Shown here: positions 33,301 to 41,554 of the stretch, piece after piece
How the letters are laid out: each line of letters starts with the position of its first letter
Position numbering within the stretch: position 1 is the stretch's first letter
Source of the DNA: Physcousia sp015060555
GTDB lineage: Bacteria; Bacteroidota; Bacteroidia; Bacteroidales; Bacteroidaceae
Direction: 5' to 3'
Length of the DNA: 64,000 bases
NCBI GenBank assembly: GCA_015060555.1
Contig: SUYG01000054.1
Location: 1-64,000, forward strand
Made by a program: the position numbers and the translations under genes
Notes under the pieces: model-generated
Told to the model about the DNA's origin: nothing
The model's input: only the letters and a program-made list of their open reading frames with translations
Database searches by the model: none

Positions 33301-35111
33301 AGTATATCCAGTTGCGTGTTCGTCAGCACAGGCTGTGGCAGACGAACCATCTTGCAGTTCGAGGCATCGGGGGTGAGGATATTTGTGCCCACGGCTCCGA
33401 TGTATTCGGTCAGCGACATCACCAGCTCTTCGCGAATCGGGTCGATGGCGGGATTCGTCACCTGGGCGAACTGCTGACGGAAGTAGTTGAAGAGAATCTG
33501 CGGACGGTCGCTGATGACGGCCAGCGGCGTGTCGTTGCCCATGGCTGCCACGGGCTCCTGTCCTGCCGTGGCCATCGGGATAATGGTCTTGTCGATGTCC
33601 TCCTGACCGAAGCCGAAGCAGGTGAGCTTGCGTTCCAGATTGGGCACACTGTTTTCCACATGACGACCGCTCTTCAGTTTCTCCAACTGGATACGGTTCG
33701 TTGAGAGCCATTCACGATAGGGATGCGCCTTCGCCAGTTGTTCCTTGATTTCGCCGTCGTAGTAGATCTTGCCCTCCTGCGTGTCAATGAGCAAGATCTT
33801 ACCCGGCTGCAAACGGCCTTTGCTCACCACATCGCTGGGGTCGAAGTCCATCACGCCGACCTCCGAGGCCACGACAATCATTCCATTCTTGGTGATTGTG
33901 TAGCGGCTGGGACGCAAGCCGTTGCGGTCGAGCATCCCGCCTGCATAGCGACCATCTGAGAACAGCAATGCTGCGGGGCCGTCCCAAGGCTCCATCAATA
34001 TAGAGTGATATTCGTAGAACGCCTTCAAATCCTCGCTGATGGGGTTCTTGTCGTTGAAGCTCTCGGGCACCAGAATGGCCATCGCCTGTGGCAACGAGAG
34101 ACCGCTCATCATCAGGAACTCAAAGACATTGTCGAGCGAAGCAGAGTCGCTCATATTCGGCTGAACAATCGGTGACATATCGGCCCCCCATGTGGTGGCC
34201 TCCCATGTGGCCCCCCCTGTAGTGGCCCCCCCTACTGCCCCCGAGGGGGCTTCATTTGTTTTGCCTCCTAACAATACACTCTCGCGTGCTTTCATCCATC
34301 CGCGATTACCACGAATGGTGTTGATCTCGCCATTGTGTGCCAGCAAGCGGAAAGGCTGCGCCAACTTCCACTTCGGGAAGGTATTGGTAGAGAATCGAGA
34401 ATGCACGAGGGCAAGTCCGCTCGTAAAGTAAGGGCTTGACAGGTCGGGGAAATAGCGGCGCAGTTGTCCTGAAGTAAGCATACCCTTATAGATGATGTTC
34501 TTTGAAGAAAGGGAGCAGATGTAAAAATCGTGGTCGCCAATCCTCCGTTCAATCCTCTTCCTTATTTTATATAATGTACGGTCAAGCTCCGACACATCTC
34601 CCTTAAAGCTCCCCTCGCCCTTTGGAGAGGGGCTGGGGGTGAGGTCGGGGTTAGGGGAGGGTCTGCCGTTGGTGGGTCCCCTCCTTACAAACACCTGTTT
34701 TATCTCCGGCTCCACCTCTCTTGCTCCAATTCCCAACACCTCCGGGCATGTCGGCACAGTCCTGACATGCATCAGCTGCAGCCCTTCGCGTTCAATCTCC
34801 TCGATCATCACGCTCAGGATCTGCTCCTGTGCCTTTTTATCCTTCGGCAGGAACACCAAGCCTGTTCCGTATGTGCCCTTCTCCGGCACAGGAATCCCCT
34901 GCAACAGAATAAACTCATGCGGAATCTGCACCATAATGCCGGCACCGTCGCCGGTCTTGTCGCGCGTCTCGGCTCCGCGGTGCTCCATGTTCTCAAGCAC
35001 CTTCAGCGCGTTATCTACCAACTCGTGGCTCTTACCACCGTGGATGTTCACAATCATGGCCACACCGCAGGCATCGTGCTCATAAGCCTCTTGATATAAT
35101 CCCTTGTTCAT
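30393..35111 (-). CDS. gltB: Glutamate synthase large subunit
   Basis: This is a 1572-residue enzyme that converts glutamine and 2-oxoglutarate to two glutamates. The N-terminal class II amidotransferase domain is released as Cys15 (HDACGVAM). The FMN/synthase domain holds GEGGEDNARYHADVDGVSL, GAEGGTGASPASSMRFAG and the 3Fe-4S cysteines CVMMRKCNTNTCPVG. The C-terminal GXGXG beta-helix domain contains GGRVVVLGKTGRNFAAGMSGG. It is longer than most homologues (about 1500) because four repeat elements (near 34609, 34183, 33076 and 32361) add loops such as LTPSPSPKGEGS, KTNEAPSGAVGGA, KTIDAPSGAVEGA and STPLASGRGAGGEA. Confidence 0.95.
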   Translation of the reverse strand: MNKGLYQEAYEHDACGVAMIVNIHGGKSHELVDNALKVLENMEHRGAETRDKTGDGAGIMVQIPHEFILLQGIPVPEKGTYGTGLVFLPKDKKAQEQILSVMIEEIEREGLQLMHVRTVPTCPEVLGIGAREVEPEIKQVFVRRGPTNGRPSPNPDLTPSPSPKGEGSFKGDVSELDRTLYKIRKRIERRIGDHDFYICSLSSKNIIYKGMLTSGQLRRYFPDLSSPYFTSGLALVHSRFSTNTFPKWKLAQPFRLLAHNGEINTIRGNRGWMKARESVLLGGKTNEAPSGAVGGATTGGATWEATTWGADMSPIVQPNMSDSASLDNVFEFLMMSGLSLPQAMAILVPESFNDKNPISEDLKAFYEYHSILMEPWDGPAALLFSDGRYAGGMLDRNGLRPSRYTITKNGMIVVASEVGVMDFDPSDVVSKGRLQPGKILLIDTQEGKIYYDGEIKEQLAKAHPYREWLSTNRIQLEKLKSGRHVENSVPNLERKLTCFGFGQEDIDKTIIPMATAGQEPVAAMGNDTPLAVISDRPQILFNYFRQQFAQVTNPAIDPIREELVMSLTEYIGAVGTNILTPDASNCKMVRLPQPVLTNTQLDILCNIRYKGFRTKKLSMVVAPPSVPERATLDNAGEALRVALDKLCKDAEASVDEGVNYIILTDKTIDAPSGAVEGAAGETWFFIPSLLAVSAVHHYLISVGKRVQTALIVESGEIREVMHAALLLGYGASAICPYMTFAVLDDLVKKHKIQEEYATAEANYIKAVDKGLKKIMSKMGISTIRSYRGAKIFESIGLGEDLLRRYFGTEVSTVGGIGLKEIARDAIRLYEEAFKPAEINEFLPNNGQFSWRKDGILHAWNPETIAKLQIATRTGSYEKFKEWTKTVDEKDSPIFLRDYLTFKKVSTPLASGRGAGGEASPIPLDEVEPVESIVRHFVTGAMSFGALSIEAHEALALAMNKLGTRSNTGEGGEDNARYHADVDGVSLSSKTKQIASGRFGVTAEYLVNAEEIQIKVAQGAKPGEGGQLPGFKVNDIIAKTRNAIPGISLISPPPHHDIYSIEDLAQLIFDLKNINPTAAVSVKLVAESGVGTIAAGVAKAKADLIVISGAEGGTGASPASSMRFAGISPEIGLAETQQTLVKNGLRNQVRLQTDGQLKTAKDVIVMAMLGADEFSFGTLPLIVLGCVMMRKCNTNTCPVGVATQDERLRARFMGRAEYVVNYFTFLAQQVREYLAEIGVRHLKDIIGRTDLLDVCALDGSAVEKWATIDFSRLLHQPATDVPLYWDRSEFTKVSGVKDEEIIKAAQKAIDAQEEVNLDYAIKNTDRAVSTMLSGVIAKKYGEAGLPDGTINIKFKGSAGQSFGAFAVHGLNLKLEGECNDYFGKGLSGGRISILPPARISADFRAEENIIAGNTGLYGATSGELYVNGQVGERFGVRNSGAIAVIEGAGDHCCEYMTGGRVVVLGKTGRNFAAGMSGGLAYVYDPDHTFDYFCNMDMVELSLVEDGISRKELLELIRQHYLHTGSALAGRMLDDWHRYIEDFIQVTPIEYKRVLQEEQMARLREKIAGVQRDY
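32361..32396 (-). repeat. GC palindromic element in gltB (copy 4)
   Basis: On the plus strand it begins CTCACCCCCAGCCCCTCTCC and ends GGCGAGGGGAGT. It is the same type as in cobU and carA but inserted in the opposite sense relative to the gene. Confidence 0.85.
33076..33117 (-). repeat. GC palindromic element in gltB (copy 3)
   Basis: The core TACGGCCCCCGAGGGGGC is shared with gltD (29607) and purF (43072). Confidence 0.85.
34183..34267 (-). repeat. Expanded GC element in gltB (copy 2)
   Basis: The element contains three or four tandem GGCC(C/T)CCC(A/C)TGT-like units of about 18 bp before the core palindrome. Its last 27 bp match gltD exactly. It encodes a Gly/Ala/Thr-rich loop. Confidence 0.85.
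34609..34670 (-). repeat. GC palindromic element in gltB (copy 1)
   Basis: Its reverse complement carries the CTCACCCCCAGCCCCTCTCC / GGGCGAGGGGAG pair. It encodes DLTPSPSPKGEGS. Confidence 0.85.
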
Positions 35112-35135
35112 TTGACTATTTGACGATTTACAATT

Positions 35136-36347
35136 TTACAATTTATCATTGATTCGGCGAAGTGCCTTTTCCGTATTCTCATGTGTGCCGAATGCCGTCA
35201 GCCGTACAAACCCTTCTCCACATTCTCCGAATCCTGCACCCGGCGTGCACACCACATGGGCAGAACGAAGCATCCAATCGAAAAACTCCCAACTACTCCA
35301 CTCAACTCCTACCCACAAATACGGCGCATCAACACCGCCATAGACCGTGAAACCCATGTCCGTGAGCGCCTTGCGCATCAGGCGTGCATTCTCCATGTAG
35401 TAGGCGATGGTGGCCTTCACCTGCGTCTTGCCCTCGGGCGTGTAGATGGCCTCGGCTGCACGCTGACTGAGGTAGCTCGTGCCGTTGAACTTGGTCGATT
35501 GGCGACGGTTCCAAAGAGCATTAAGCCCCCCTCTTATCCCCCCAAGGGGGGAAGAACCCTTTTCCACGGAAGGAGCGGCGAGCAGGGCTTTTGGCACCAC
35601 CGTATATCCACAACGCACACCCGTGAAGCCTGCCGTCTTGGAATAGCTGTGGAACTCCACCGCACACTGCTTGGCACCAGGTATCTCATAAATGCTGTGT
35701 GGCACATCCTCACTCTGGATGTAGGCCTCGTAGGCGGCATCGTAGAAAATAAGAACATTCTCGCGAATGGCATAATCCACCCACACCTTCAGCTGTTCTC
35801 TGTTGAGCGTCGTGCCTGTCGGGTTGTTGGGATAGCAGAGATAGATGACATCCACGTGCTCGCTTGGCAGCTCCGGCACAAAGCCGTTCTCTGCCGTGCA
35901 GGGCAGCTTTACGATACGGCGACCCGCCATCACATTAGAATCCACATACACGGGATAGACGGGATCGGTGACGGCTACCACGCAGTCCTCTGCCAGCAGC
36001 TCTTGAAAATTACCTGTGTCACTCTTAGCTCCGTCGCTGACGAACACCTCGTCTGCCTCAATGTCGATGCCTCGGGCGCGGAAATCGTGGGTCACAATGG
36101 CTTCACGCAAGAAGTCGTAACCGCGTTCAGGACCATAACCACGGAACGTCGTTGACGTAGCCATCTCGTCGGCCGCCTTGTGCAAAGCCTCGATAACAGA
36201 GGGAGCCAGCGGCTGCGTCACATCGCCTATGCCCAGCGAGATGACATCTGCATCGGGTGTCTGCATCTTGAACGCCTTCACCTTCTTGGCAATGTCTGCA
36301 AACAGATAATTGCTCGCCAGATTCAAATAATTCTCGTTTATTTTCAT
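35136..36347 (-). CDS. dapL: LL-diaminopimelate aminotransferase
   Basis: This is a 403-residue PLP aminotransferase that makes LL-diaminopimelate directly from tetrahydrodipicolinate, using glutamate as amino donor. Landmarks: ISLGIGDVTQPL, FRGYGPERGYDFLR, CYPNNPTGTTL, the PLP lysine in FHSYSKTAGFTGVRCGY and the C-terminal VRLTAFGTHENT. Start MKINENYLNLASNYLF at 36347 is the family start. A GC palindrome (35525-35559) inserts SSPLGGIRGGL. It works with the upstream dapF in the same pathway and lies 24 bp before gltB. Confidence 0.94.
   Translation of the reverse strand: MKINENYLNLASNYLFADIAKKVKAFKMQTPDADVISLGIGDVTQPLAPSVIEALHKAADEMATSTTFRGYGPERGYDFLREAIVTHDFRARGIDIEADEVFVSDGAKSDTGNFQELLAEDCVVAVTDPVYPVYVDSNVMAGRRIVKLPCTAENGFVPELPSEHVDVIYLCYPNNPTGTTLNREQLKVWVDYAIRENVLIFYDAAYEAYIQSEDVPHSIYEIPGAKQCAVEFHSYSKTAGFTGVRCGYTVVPKALLAAPSVEKGSSPLGGIRGGLNALWNRRQSTKFNGTSYLSQRAAEAIYTPEGKTQVKATIAYYMENARLMRKALTDMGFTVYGGVDAPYLWVGVEWSSWEFFDWMLRSAHVVCTPGAGFGECGEGFVRLTAFGTHENTEKALRRINDKL
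35525..35559 (-). repeat. GC palindromic element in dapL
   Basis: CCCCCCTCTTATCCCCCCAA then GGGGGGAAGAACCC. It is close to 45599-45640 in carA. Confidence 0.82.
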
Positions 36348-36358
36348 TGTCTTTATTA

Positions 36359-37249
36359 TCATTTATCATTCGTCATTGACCTTCGGTCGAGCCTGCTCAC
36401 GTCCCCTTCGAACACGAACTCTGCCGGACCCGCCATATAGACGTGTCCGTCGGTTTCACGCCATTCAATCTCCAACACACCACCATCCATGATGATGCGG
36501 CTCGCACGTCCGGCACGTCCCGTCTTGCAGGCTGCCACCGCCGTGGCACAGGCACCTGTTCCGCAAGCCTGGGTGATACCACTGCCGCGTTCCCAAACGC
36601 GCACTCGAATGCCGTCAGGACGCATTTCGGCAAATTCGATGTTGCAGCGTTCAGGAAACGCGGGATGGTACTCAAGAATTGCTCCTTCGCGGGCAACGTC
36701 AATCGCGTCCACGTTGTCCACGAAGATAACATAGTGTGGGTTACCCATAGAAACGAAAGAAGAACCTCCCACGACCCCTCCTGACAAGGAGGAGAGAGCC
36801 TGCGAGTTGGTAGCCATCGCAGCAGGGTTGAATTGCTTTTCGTTTTCAAAGACGGGCTCTCCCATATCTACCGTCACGCTCTCCACAATGCCCTCCCTCA
36901 CCAGAAGGTCAAGCACCTTGATGCCTGAAAGCGTAAGGAGTTTGATTTGTGTTTGTGTTGTCAGTCCCTTCTCATATACATATTTCCCGATGCAGCGGCT
37001 GGCATTGCCGCACATCATGGCCTCCGAGCCGTCGGCATTGAAGATGCGCATCGTGAAATCTGCCTCAGAAATTGGACTTCTTCCGATGAGCACGAGACCA
37101 TCAGACCCTATCCCTTTGTGGCGATCGCTCCATTCACGTGCTGCTGCAACCGGATCCCCTATATTATATAATAAGGTGTCAACGTAGATGTAATCGTTGC
37201 CGGCTCCATGCATTTTTGTGAAGTGAATATGATCTGTCGTTTTGCTCAT
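36359..37249 (-). CDS. dapF: Diaminopimelate epimerase
   Basis: This is a 296-residue cytosolic enzyme that converts LL- to meso-diaminopimelate without a cofactor. The two catalytic cysteines are in MMCGNASRC and ACGTGACA. FTKMHGAGNDYIYVDT, MGNPHYVIFV and ERGSGITQACGTG are further marks. The ATG at 37249 (MSKTTDHIHFTKMHG) is preferred over upstream frames. A GC palindrome (36765-36801) encodes SSLSGGVVGGSS just before the MGNPH motif. It is the first gene of the leftward operon, behind a promoter at about 37288-37295. Confidence 0.94.
   Translation of the reverse strand: MSKTTDHIHFTKMHGAGNDYIYVDTLLYNIGDPVAAAREWSDRHKGIGSDGLVLIGRSPISEADFTMRIFNADGSEAMMCGNASRCIGKYVYEKGLTTQTQIKLLTLSGIKVLDLLVREGIVESVTVDMGEPVFENEKQFNPAAMATNSQALSSLSGGVVGGSSFVSMGNPHYVIFVDNVDAIDVAREGAILEYHPAFPERCNIEFAEMRPDGIRVRVWERGSGITQACGTGACATAVAACKTGRAGRASRIIMDGGVLEIEWRETDGHVYMAGPAEFVFEGDVSRLDRRSMTNDK
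36765..36801 (-). repeat. GC palindromic element in dapF
   Basis: CCTCCCACGACCCCTCCTGA then CAAGGAGGAGAG. It is read in frame. Confidence 0.78.
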
Positions 37250-37287
37250 AAAACAACCCTTTGTTTGCCAATTTGTTTGATTTTTGT

Positions 37288-37295
37288 GCAAAGTA
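37288..37295 (-). promoter_or_regulatory. Putative -7 box for the leftward dapF-glnN operon
   Basis: On the minus strand the sequence reads TACTTTGC, one base shorter than the TAnnTTTG consensus. It is about 39 bp upstream of the dapF start. Confidence 0.4.
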
Positions 37296-37408
37296 AGAAT
37301 ATTCTGTTTGTATAACAACGTTTTTCTATACAAAATCACCACTAAAGTAGTGTTTTAATTGACAAATATCAATAAACACTCTGTGGAAATGTGTAATATG
37401 GTACATTA

Positions 37409-37442
37409 TTTGCTATTTTAATTTCAAAATGTCGTACCTTTG
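37409..37442 (+). promoter_or_regulatory. Promoter of glnK-amtB with -33 and -7 elements
   Basis: TTTG (37409-37412) and TACCTTTG (37435-37442) are 26 bp apart, the usual Bacteroidetes -33/-7 spacing. CAGCGAAAAC follows. The glnK ATG is 58 bp downstream. Confidence 0.7.
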
Positions 37443-37500
37443 CAGCGAAAACATTGCAATGTGTAAGAAATAGGACGCTCAGTAATTAAATGTTTAAGGT

Positions 37501-37848
37501 ATGAAAAAGATTGAAGCGATTATTCGGAAAACAAAATTCGAAGATGTCAAGGAAGCATTGCTCTCATCGGACATCGACTGGTTCGAGTACCACGACGTAC
37601 ACGGAATCGGACAGAGCCGACAGGAACGTATTTACCGTGGCGTCCAGTATTCAACGGACGTCATCGAGCGCGTAGCAGTGACCATCGTGTGTCGCGAACA
37701 GTTTGTCGAGCCCACCGTGAAGGTAATCATCGACACGGCACATACAGGTGAGGTCGGCGACGGCCGCATCTTCGTAAGTGAGATGATTGACACCTGGAGC
37801 ATCAGAACAGGCGAGCACGGCGACACGGTTTTGAGAGATAAGAAATAA
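37501..37848 (+). CDS. glnK: P-II nitrogen regulatory protein
   Basis: This is a 115-residue trimeric sensor of 2-oxoglutarate and ATP/ADP that plugs the ammonium channel when nitrogen is plentiful. It has the usual opening MKKIEAIIRKTKFEDVKEAL, a T-loop around QERIYRGVQYST with Tyr50 in the position of the modified tyrosine, and the nucleotide-binding HTGEVGDGRIFV. It sits directly upstream of amtB, the classic glnK-amtB pair, and divergent from the GOGAT/GS operon. Confidence 0.95.
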   Translation: MKKIEAIIRKTKFEDVKEALLSSDIDWFEYHDVHGIGQSRQERIYRGVQYSTDVIERVAVTIVCREQFVEPTVKVIIDTAHTGEVGDGRIFVSEMIDTWSIRTGEHGDTVLRDKK

Positions 37849-37883
37849 AAGGATAACAACGCAACACATTATTATATATAATT

Positions 37884-39137
37884 ATGAACGACATTGCACT
37901 TTCTATAGATACTGTATGGATGCTGTTGGCAGCCATGTTGGTGTTTTTCATGCAACCCGGCTTTGCGCTGTGCGAGGCAGGCTTCACACGCGGAAAGAAC
38001 ACCGTCAACATTCTCTTTAAGAACTTCGTTGATTTCATGTTCGGTTCGCTGCTGTTCTGGTTCGTGGGCTTCGGCTTCATGTTCGGCTCAGACGGTGCCG
38101 GCTTCATCGGCGCGCCCAACTGGGGCGACCTCAGCTTCTACAAAGGCGAGCTGCCCGTGGAGGGATTCCTGATTTTCGAGACGGTCTTCTGCGCCACCTC
38201 AGCCACCATCGTCAGCGGCGCCATGGCAGAGCGCACAAAGTTCTCGATGTACGTGATTTACAGCGCGATGATCTCGCTGCTCATCTACCCCATCGAGGGT
38301 CACTGGACATGGGGTGGCGGTTGGCTCTGCAACGATGCTGCCGACAGCTTCATGATGCAGACCTTCGGCGACGTATTTCACGACTTCGCAGGTTCTGCCA
38401 TCGTACATAGCGTGGGCGGCGTGCTGGCTCTCATCGGTGCCATCGCCCTCGGTGCCCGTCGCGGCAAGTACGGCAAGGACGGCAAGAGCCGCGCTATTCC
38501 TGGTCATTCCCTGACGCTGGCAGCCCTTGGTGTTTTCATCCTGTGGATGGGCTGGTTCGGCTTCAACCCCGGTTCTCAGCTTGCCGCCTCCGGTGAGGTC
38601 AACCGCATCGCCATCAGCCACGTATTCCTAACCACGAACCTCGCAGCTGCAGCAGGTGGTGTTGCCACCATGTTCCTCACATGGCTGAAGTACAAGAAAC
38701 CATCGTTCTCCTTGACGCTCAACGGCGTACTCGCAGGCCTCGTGGGTATCACAGCGGGGTGCGACCTTGTGTCACCCGTGGGCGCAGTCATCATCGGCCT
38801 TGTCTGCGGCACTGTGTTAGTCTTCAGCATTGAGTTCATCGACCACAAACTTCACATCGATGATCCTGTCGGTGCCTCCAGCGTTCACGGTGTCTGCGGC
38901 ATCCTCGGCACGCTGATGACAGGCCTGCTATCTGTTAGCAACGGAGCCTTTTACGGTCATGGTTGGGGCTTCTTCGGAGCTGAAGCATTCGGCATCCTCG
39001 TCATCGACCTCTGGGCTGCTGCCTGCGGTTTCATCCTGTTCTATGCCATCAAGAAACTGCATGGTCTTCGCGTTCCCGCCCGCATCGAGGACGAAGGACT
39101 TGACGTGTACGAACACGGAGAGCTGTGCTATAACTAA
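37884..39137 (+). CDS. amtB: Ammonium transporter
   Basis: This is a 417-residue channel with about 11 membrane segments. It shows the Amt signatures FMQPGFALCEAGFTRGKN, SAMISLLIYPIEGHWTWGGGWL and GSAIVHSVGGVLALIGA (first pore histidine), with SSVHGVCGILGTLMTGL carrying the second histidine. There is no cleavable signal peptide. It starts 35 bp after glnK; the GlnK trimer is expected to bind its cytosolic face. Confidence 0.96.
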   Translation: MNDIALSIDTVWMLLAAMLVFFMQPGFALCEAGFTRGKNTVNILFKNFVDFMFGSLLFWFVGFGFMFGSDGAGFIGAPNWGDLSFYKGELPVEGFLIFETVFCATSATIVSGAMAERTKFSMYVIYSAMISLLIYPIEGHWTWGGGWLCNDAADSFMMQTFGDVFHDFAGSAIVHSVGGVLALIGAIALGARRGKYGKDGKSRAIPGHSLTLAALGVFILWMGWFGFNPGSQLAASGEVNRIAISHVFLTTNLAAAAGGVATMFLTWLKYKKPSFSLTLNGVLAGLVGITAGCDLVSPVGAVIIGLVCGTVLVFSIEFIDHKLHIDDPVGASSVHGVCGILGTLMTGLLSVSNGAFYGHGWGFFGAEAFGILVIDLWAAACGFILFYAIKKLHGLRVPARIEDEGLDVYEHGELCYN

Positions 39138-39170
39138 AATATTTCTACCATAAATAAAATTTTATTCAAT

Positions 39171-39908
39171 ATGAACACAAAACACTTTATATATATTTTC
39201 TCCTTGTTGTCGATTCTGTCTATGCCGCTATCGGCACAGGATACCACTCCCCTCCCAGAAAAGGAGGTGTCAAAGAAGAGTCCGGTCTCTGCCATCCTCG
39301 CTATAGACCTCGTCAACCAATATATCTGGCGTGGTCAGGATCTTGGCAACGTCAGTGTGCAACCCACTCTCGGCATAGAATGGAAGGGATTGAGCCTCAG
39401 CGCATGGGGCAACGTTGGCATCAGCAACTGGGCGGACACGAAGGAGCTTGACCTCACGCTCAGCTACACCTACAAGGGTTTCACGGTGGGCGTCACGGAC
39501 TACTGGACTGACGGCAGCAACTACTTCCATTACAAGAAAGATGAGACGAACCATATCTGGGAGGCCGGTATCGGCTACGACTTCGGTTTCCTCGCTGTCT
39601 CATGGTACACGAACTTCGCCGGCGCCGACGGTGTGAACGGTGATGGAAATCGCGCCTATAGCAGCTACTTCGAGCTCACGGCGCCGTTCCGTCTTGGCGG
39701 CCTCGAATGGGAAGGTACCATCGGCATGGTACCCTGGAAGACGACCACCTATGACACCAACGGCTTCGCTGTCACCAATGTTAGCCTGAAAGCCACCAAG
39801 GACTTCGTCATCAAGGAGAAATATCATCTTCCAGTGTTTGCGGGACTGACGGCAAACCCGAATTCCAAGAAATTCTATTTGCTCTGCGGCATATCATTCT
39901 CTCTATAA
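39171..39908 (+). CDS. Putative outer-membrane porin-like beta-barrel protein
   Basis: This is a 245-residue protein with a signal peptide (ending SMPLSAQ). Alternating amphipathic strands follow: QYIWRGQDLGNVSVQPTLGI, LSLSAWGNVGISNW, LDLTLSYTYKGFTVGVTDYW. It ends in the aromatic/hydrophobic residue pattern (LCGISFSL) of outer-membrane barrels. It resembles the TorF-type putative porin family. Placed between amtB and pyrG with short gaps, it may admit a nitrogen source through the outer membrane (inference). Confidence 0.75.
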   Translation: MNTKHFIYIFSLLSILSMPLSAQDTTPLPEKEVSKKSPVSAILAIDLVNQYIWRGQDLGNVSVQPTLGIEWKGLSLSAWGNVGISNWADTKELDLTLSYTYKGFTVGVTDYWTDGSNYFHYKKDETNHIWEAGIGYDFGFLAVSWYTNFAGADGVNGDGNRAYSSYFELTAPFRLGGLEWEGTIGMVPWKTTTYDTNGFAVTNVSLKATKDFVIKEKYHLPVFAGLTANPNSKKFYLLCGISFSL

Positions 39909-39916
39909 CTGCATAT

Positions 39917-41512
39917 ATGAATACCAAGTACATCTTCGTCACGGGCGGCGTCGTTTCCTCGTTGGGAAAGGGCATCATCTCGGCCAGCATCGGAAAGTTG
40001 CTGCAGGCACGCGGCTACAAGGTCACCATCCAGAAGTTTGATCCTTACATCAACATCGACCCCGGGACGCTGAATCCCTATGAGCACGGCGAATGCTACG
40101 TGACTGAAGATGGCATGGAGACCGACTTGGACCTCGGTCACTATGAGCGCTTCACGGGCATCCGAACCACACGTGACAACAGCATCACTACGGGGCGTAT
40201 CTACAAAACGGTCATCGACCGCGAACGGCATGGCGACTACCTTGGCAAGACAATTCAAGTCGTGCCGCATATCACGGACGAGATCAAGAGGAGGATGTTG
40301 AGAGAGGGGGCCACTTTCGATTTTGTCATCACCGAGGTCGGCGGCACGATTGGCGACATAGAGAGTGCGCCGTTCATGGAAGCTATACGTCAGCTAAGAT
40401 GGGAACTGGGCAGAAATGCCGTGTGTGTGCACCTGACCTACGTGCCTTATCTGAAGGCAGCTGACGAGCTGAAGACAAAACCCACCCAGCACTCGGTGAA
40501 GGAACTGCAGAGCATGGGTATCCAACCCGACATACTCGTTCTCCGTACAGAACGCCACCTTGACGACGCGATGCGCTTGAAGGTGGCCTCGTTCTGCAAT
40601 GTCGATTTGGAGTGCGTGGTGCAGAGCGAGGATATGCCCAGTATCTATGAGGTGCCGGTGAACATGCAACGACAGGGCCTTGACGCCGCCATTTTGAGGA
40701 AAATAGCCATTCCGGTGGGTGAGACGCCAGCCATGAAACCGTGGCACGATTTTCTCGAGAAGCAGCGCCACGCGACGGAGGAGGTGCACATCGGTCTTGT
40801 GGGCAAGTACGACCTGCAGGATGCTTACAAGAGTATTCGCGAGAGCTTGAATCTGGCGGGTATCTACAATGATGTCAAAACAAGGATTCATTTCGTCAAC
40901 AGTCAGGACTTGACGACAGAAAACGTCGCCGCACAACTGAACGGCATGGCCGGCATTATCATCTGTCCGGGCTTCGGCCAGCGCGGAATTGAGGGCAAAA
41001 TCATCGCTGCCGAATGCACACGCACCCATGACATTCCTACGTTTGGCATCTGCTTAGGCATGCAAATGATGGTGATTGAGTTCGCGCGTAATGTGCTGGG
41101 ATATAAAGATGCCAATAGTGCCGAGATGGACGAAAAGACGCCTCACAATGTCATCGACATGATGGAGGAGCAGAAGAGTATCACCCAGATGGGTGGCACC
41201 ATGAGATTAGGTGCTTATGAGTGTCGGTTACAACCTGGAAGCAAAGTATATGAAGCATATACACTGTCTGGGGCTACTATCACTGAGCGCCACCGCCATC
41301 GCTATGAGTTCAACAATCAATACCGCGACGAGTACGAAGCGGCTGGCATGAAATGCGTGGGCATCAACCCTGACGCGGATCTCGTGGAGATTGTGGAGAT
41401 ACCCGAGAAGCGCTGGTATATCGGCACACAGTTCCATCCCGAATACTCCTCTACGGTGTTGCATCCGCATCCCCTGTTCATGTCATTCATCAAGGCATGC
41501 TTGATGTCGTAA
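39917..41512 (+). CDS. pyrG: CTP synthase (glutamine-hydrolysing)
   Basis: This is a 531-residue enzyme that aminates UTP to CTP. The synthetase domain opens MNTKYIFVTGGVVSSLGKG and holds KFDPYINIDPGTLNPYEHGE and EVGGTIGDIES. The amidotransferase domain has the nucleophile in FGICLGMQ and the catalytic His/Glu in QFHPEYSS. There is no inserted repeat, in contrast with its neighbours. It begins 8 bp after the porin-like gene. Confidence 0.96.
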   Translation: MNTKYIFVTGGVVSSLGKGIISASIGKLLQARGYKVTIQKFDPYINIDPGTLNPYEHGECYVTEDGMETDLDLGHYERFTGIRTTRDNSITTGRIYKTVIDRERHGDYLGKTIQVVPHITDEIKRRMLREGATFDFVITEVGGTIGDIESAPFMEAIRQLRWELGRNAVCVHLTYVPYLKAADELKTKPTQHSVKELQSMGIQPDILVLRTERHLDDAMRLKVASFCNVDLECVVQSEDMPSIYEVPVNMQRQGLDAAILRKIAIPVGETPAMKPWHDFLEKQRHATEEVHIGLVGKYDLQDAYKSIRESLNLAGIYNDVKTRIHFVNSQDLTTENVAAQLNGMAGIIICPGFGQRGIEGKIIAAECTRTHDIPTFGICLGMQMMVIEFARNVLGYKDANSAEMDEKTPHNVIDMMEEQKSITQMGGTMRLGAYECRLQPGSKVYEAYTLSGATITERHRHRYEFNNQYRDEYEAAGMKCVGINPDADLVEIVEIPEKRWYIGTQFHPEYSSTVLHPHPLFMSFIKACLMS

Positions 41513-41553
41513 TGTCGTAATATCGTAATAACGTTATAACGTAATAACGCAAA
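41506..41553. repeat. AT-rich tandem repeats between pyrG and purF
   Basis: Units of GTCGTAAT / ATCGTAAT / AACGTAAT type start inside the last pyrG codons and run up to the purF start. Confidence 0.75.
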
Positions 41554-41554
41554 A

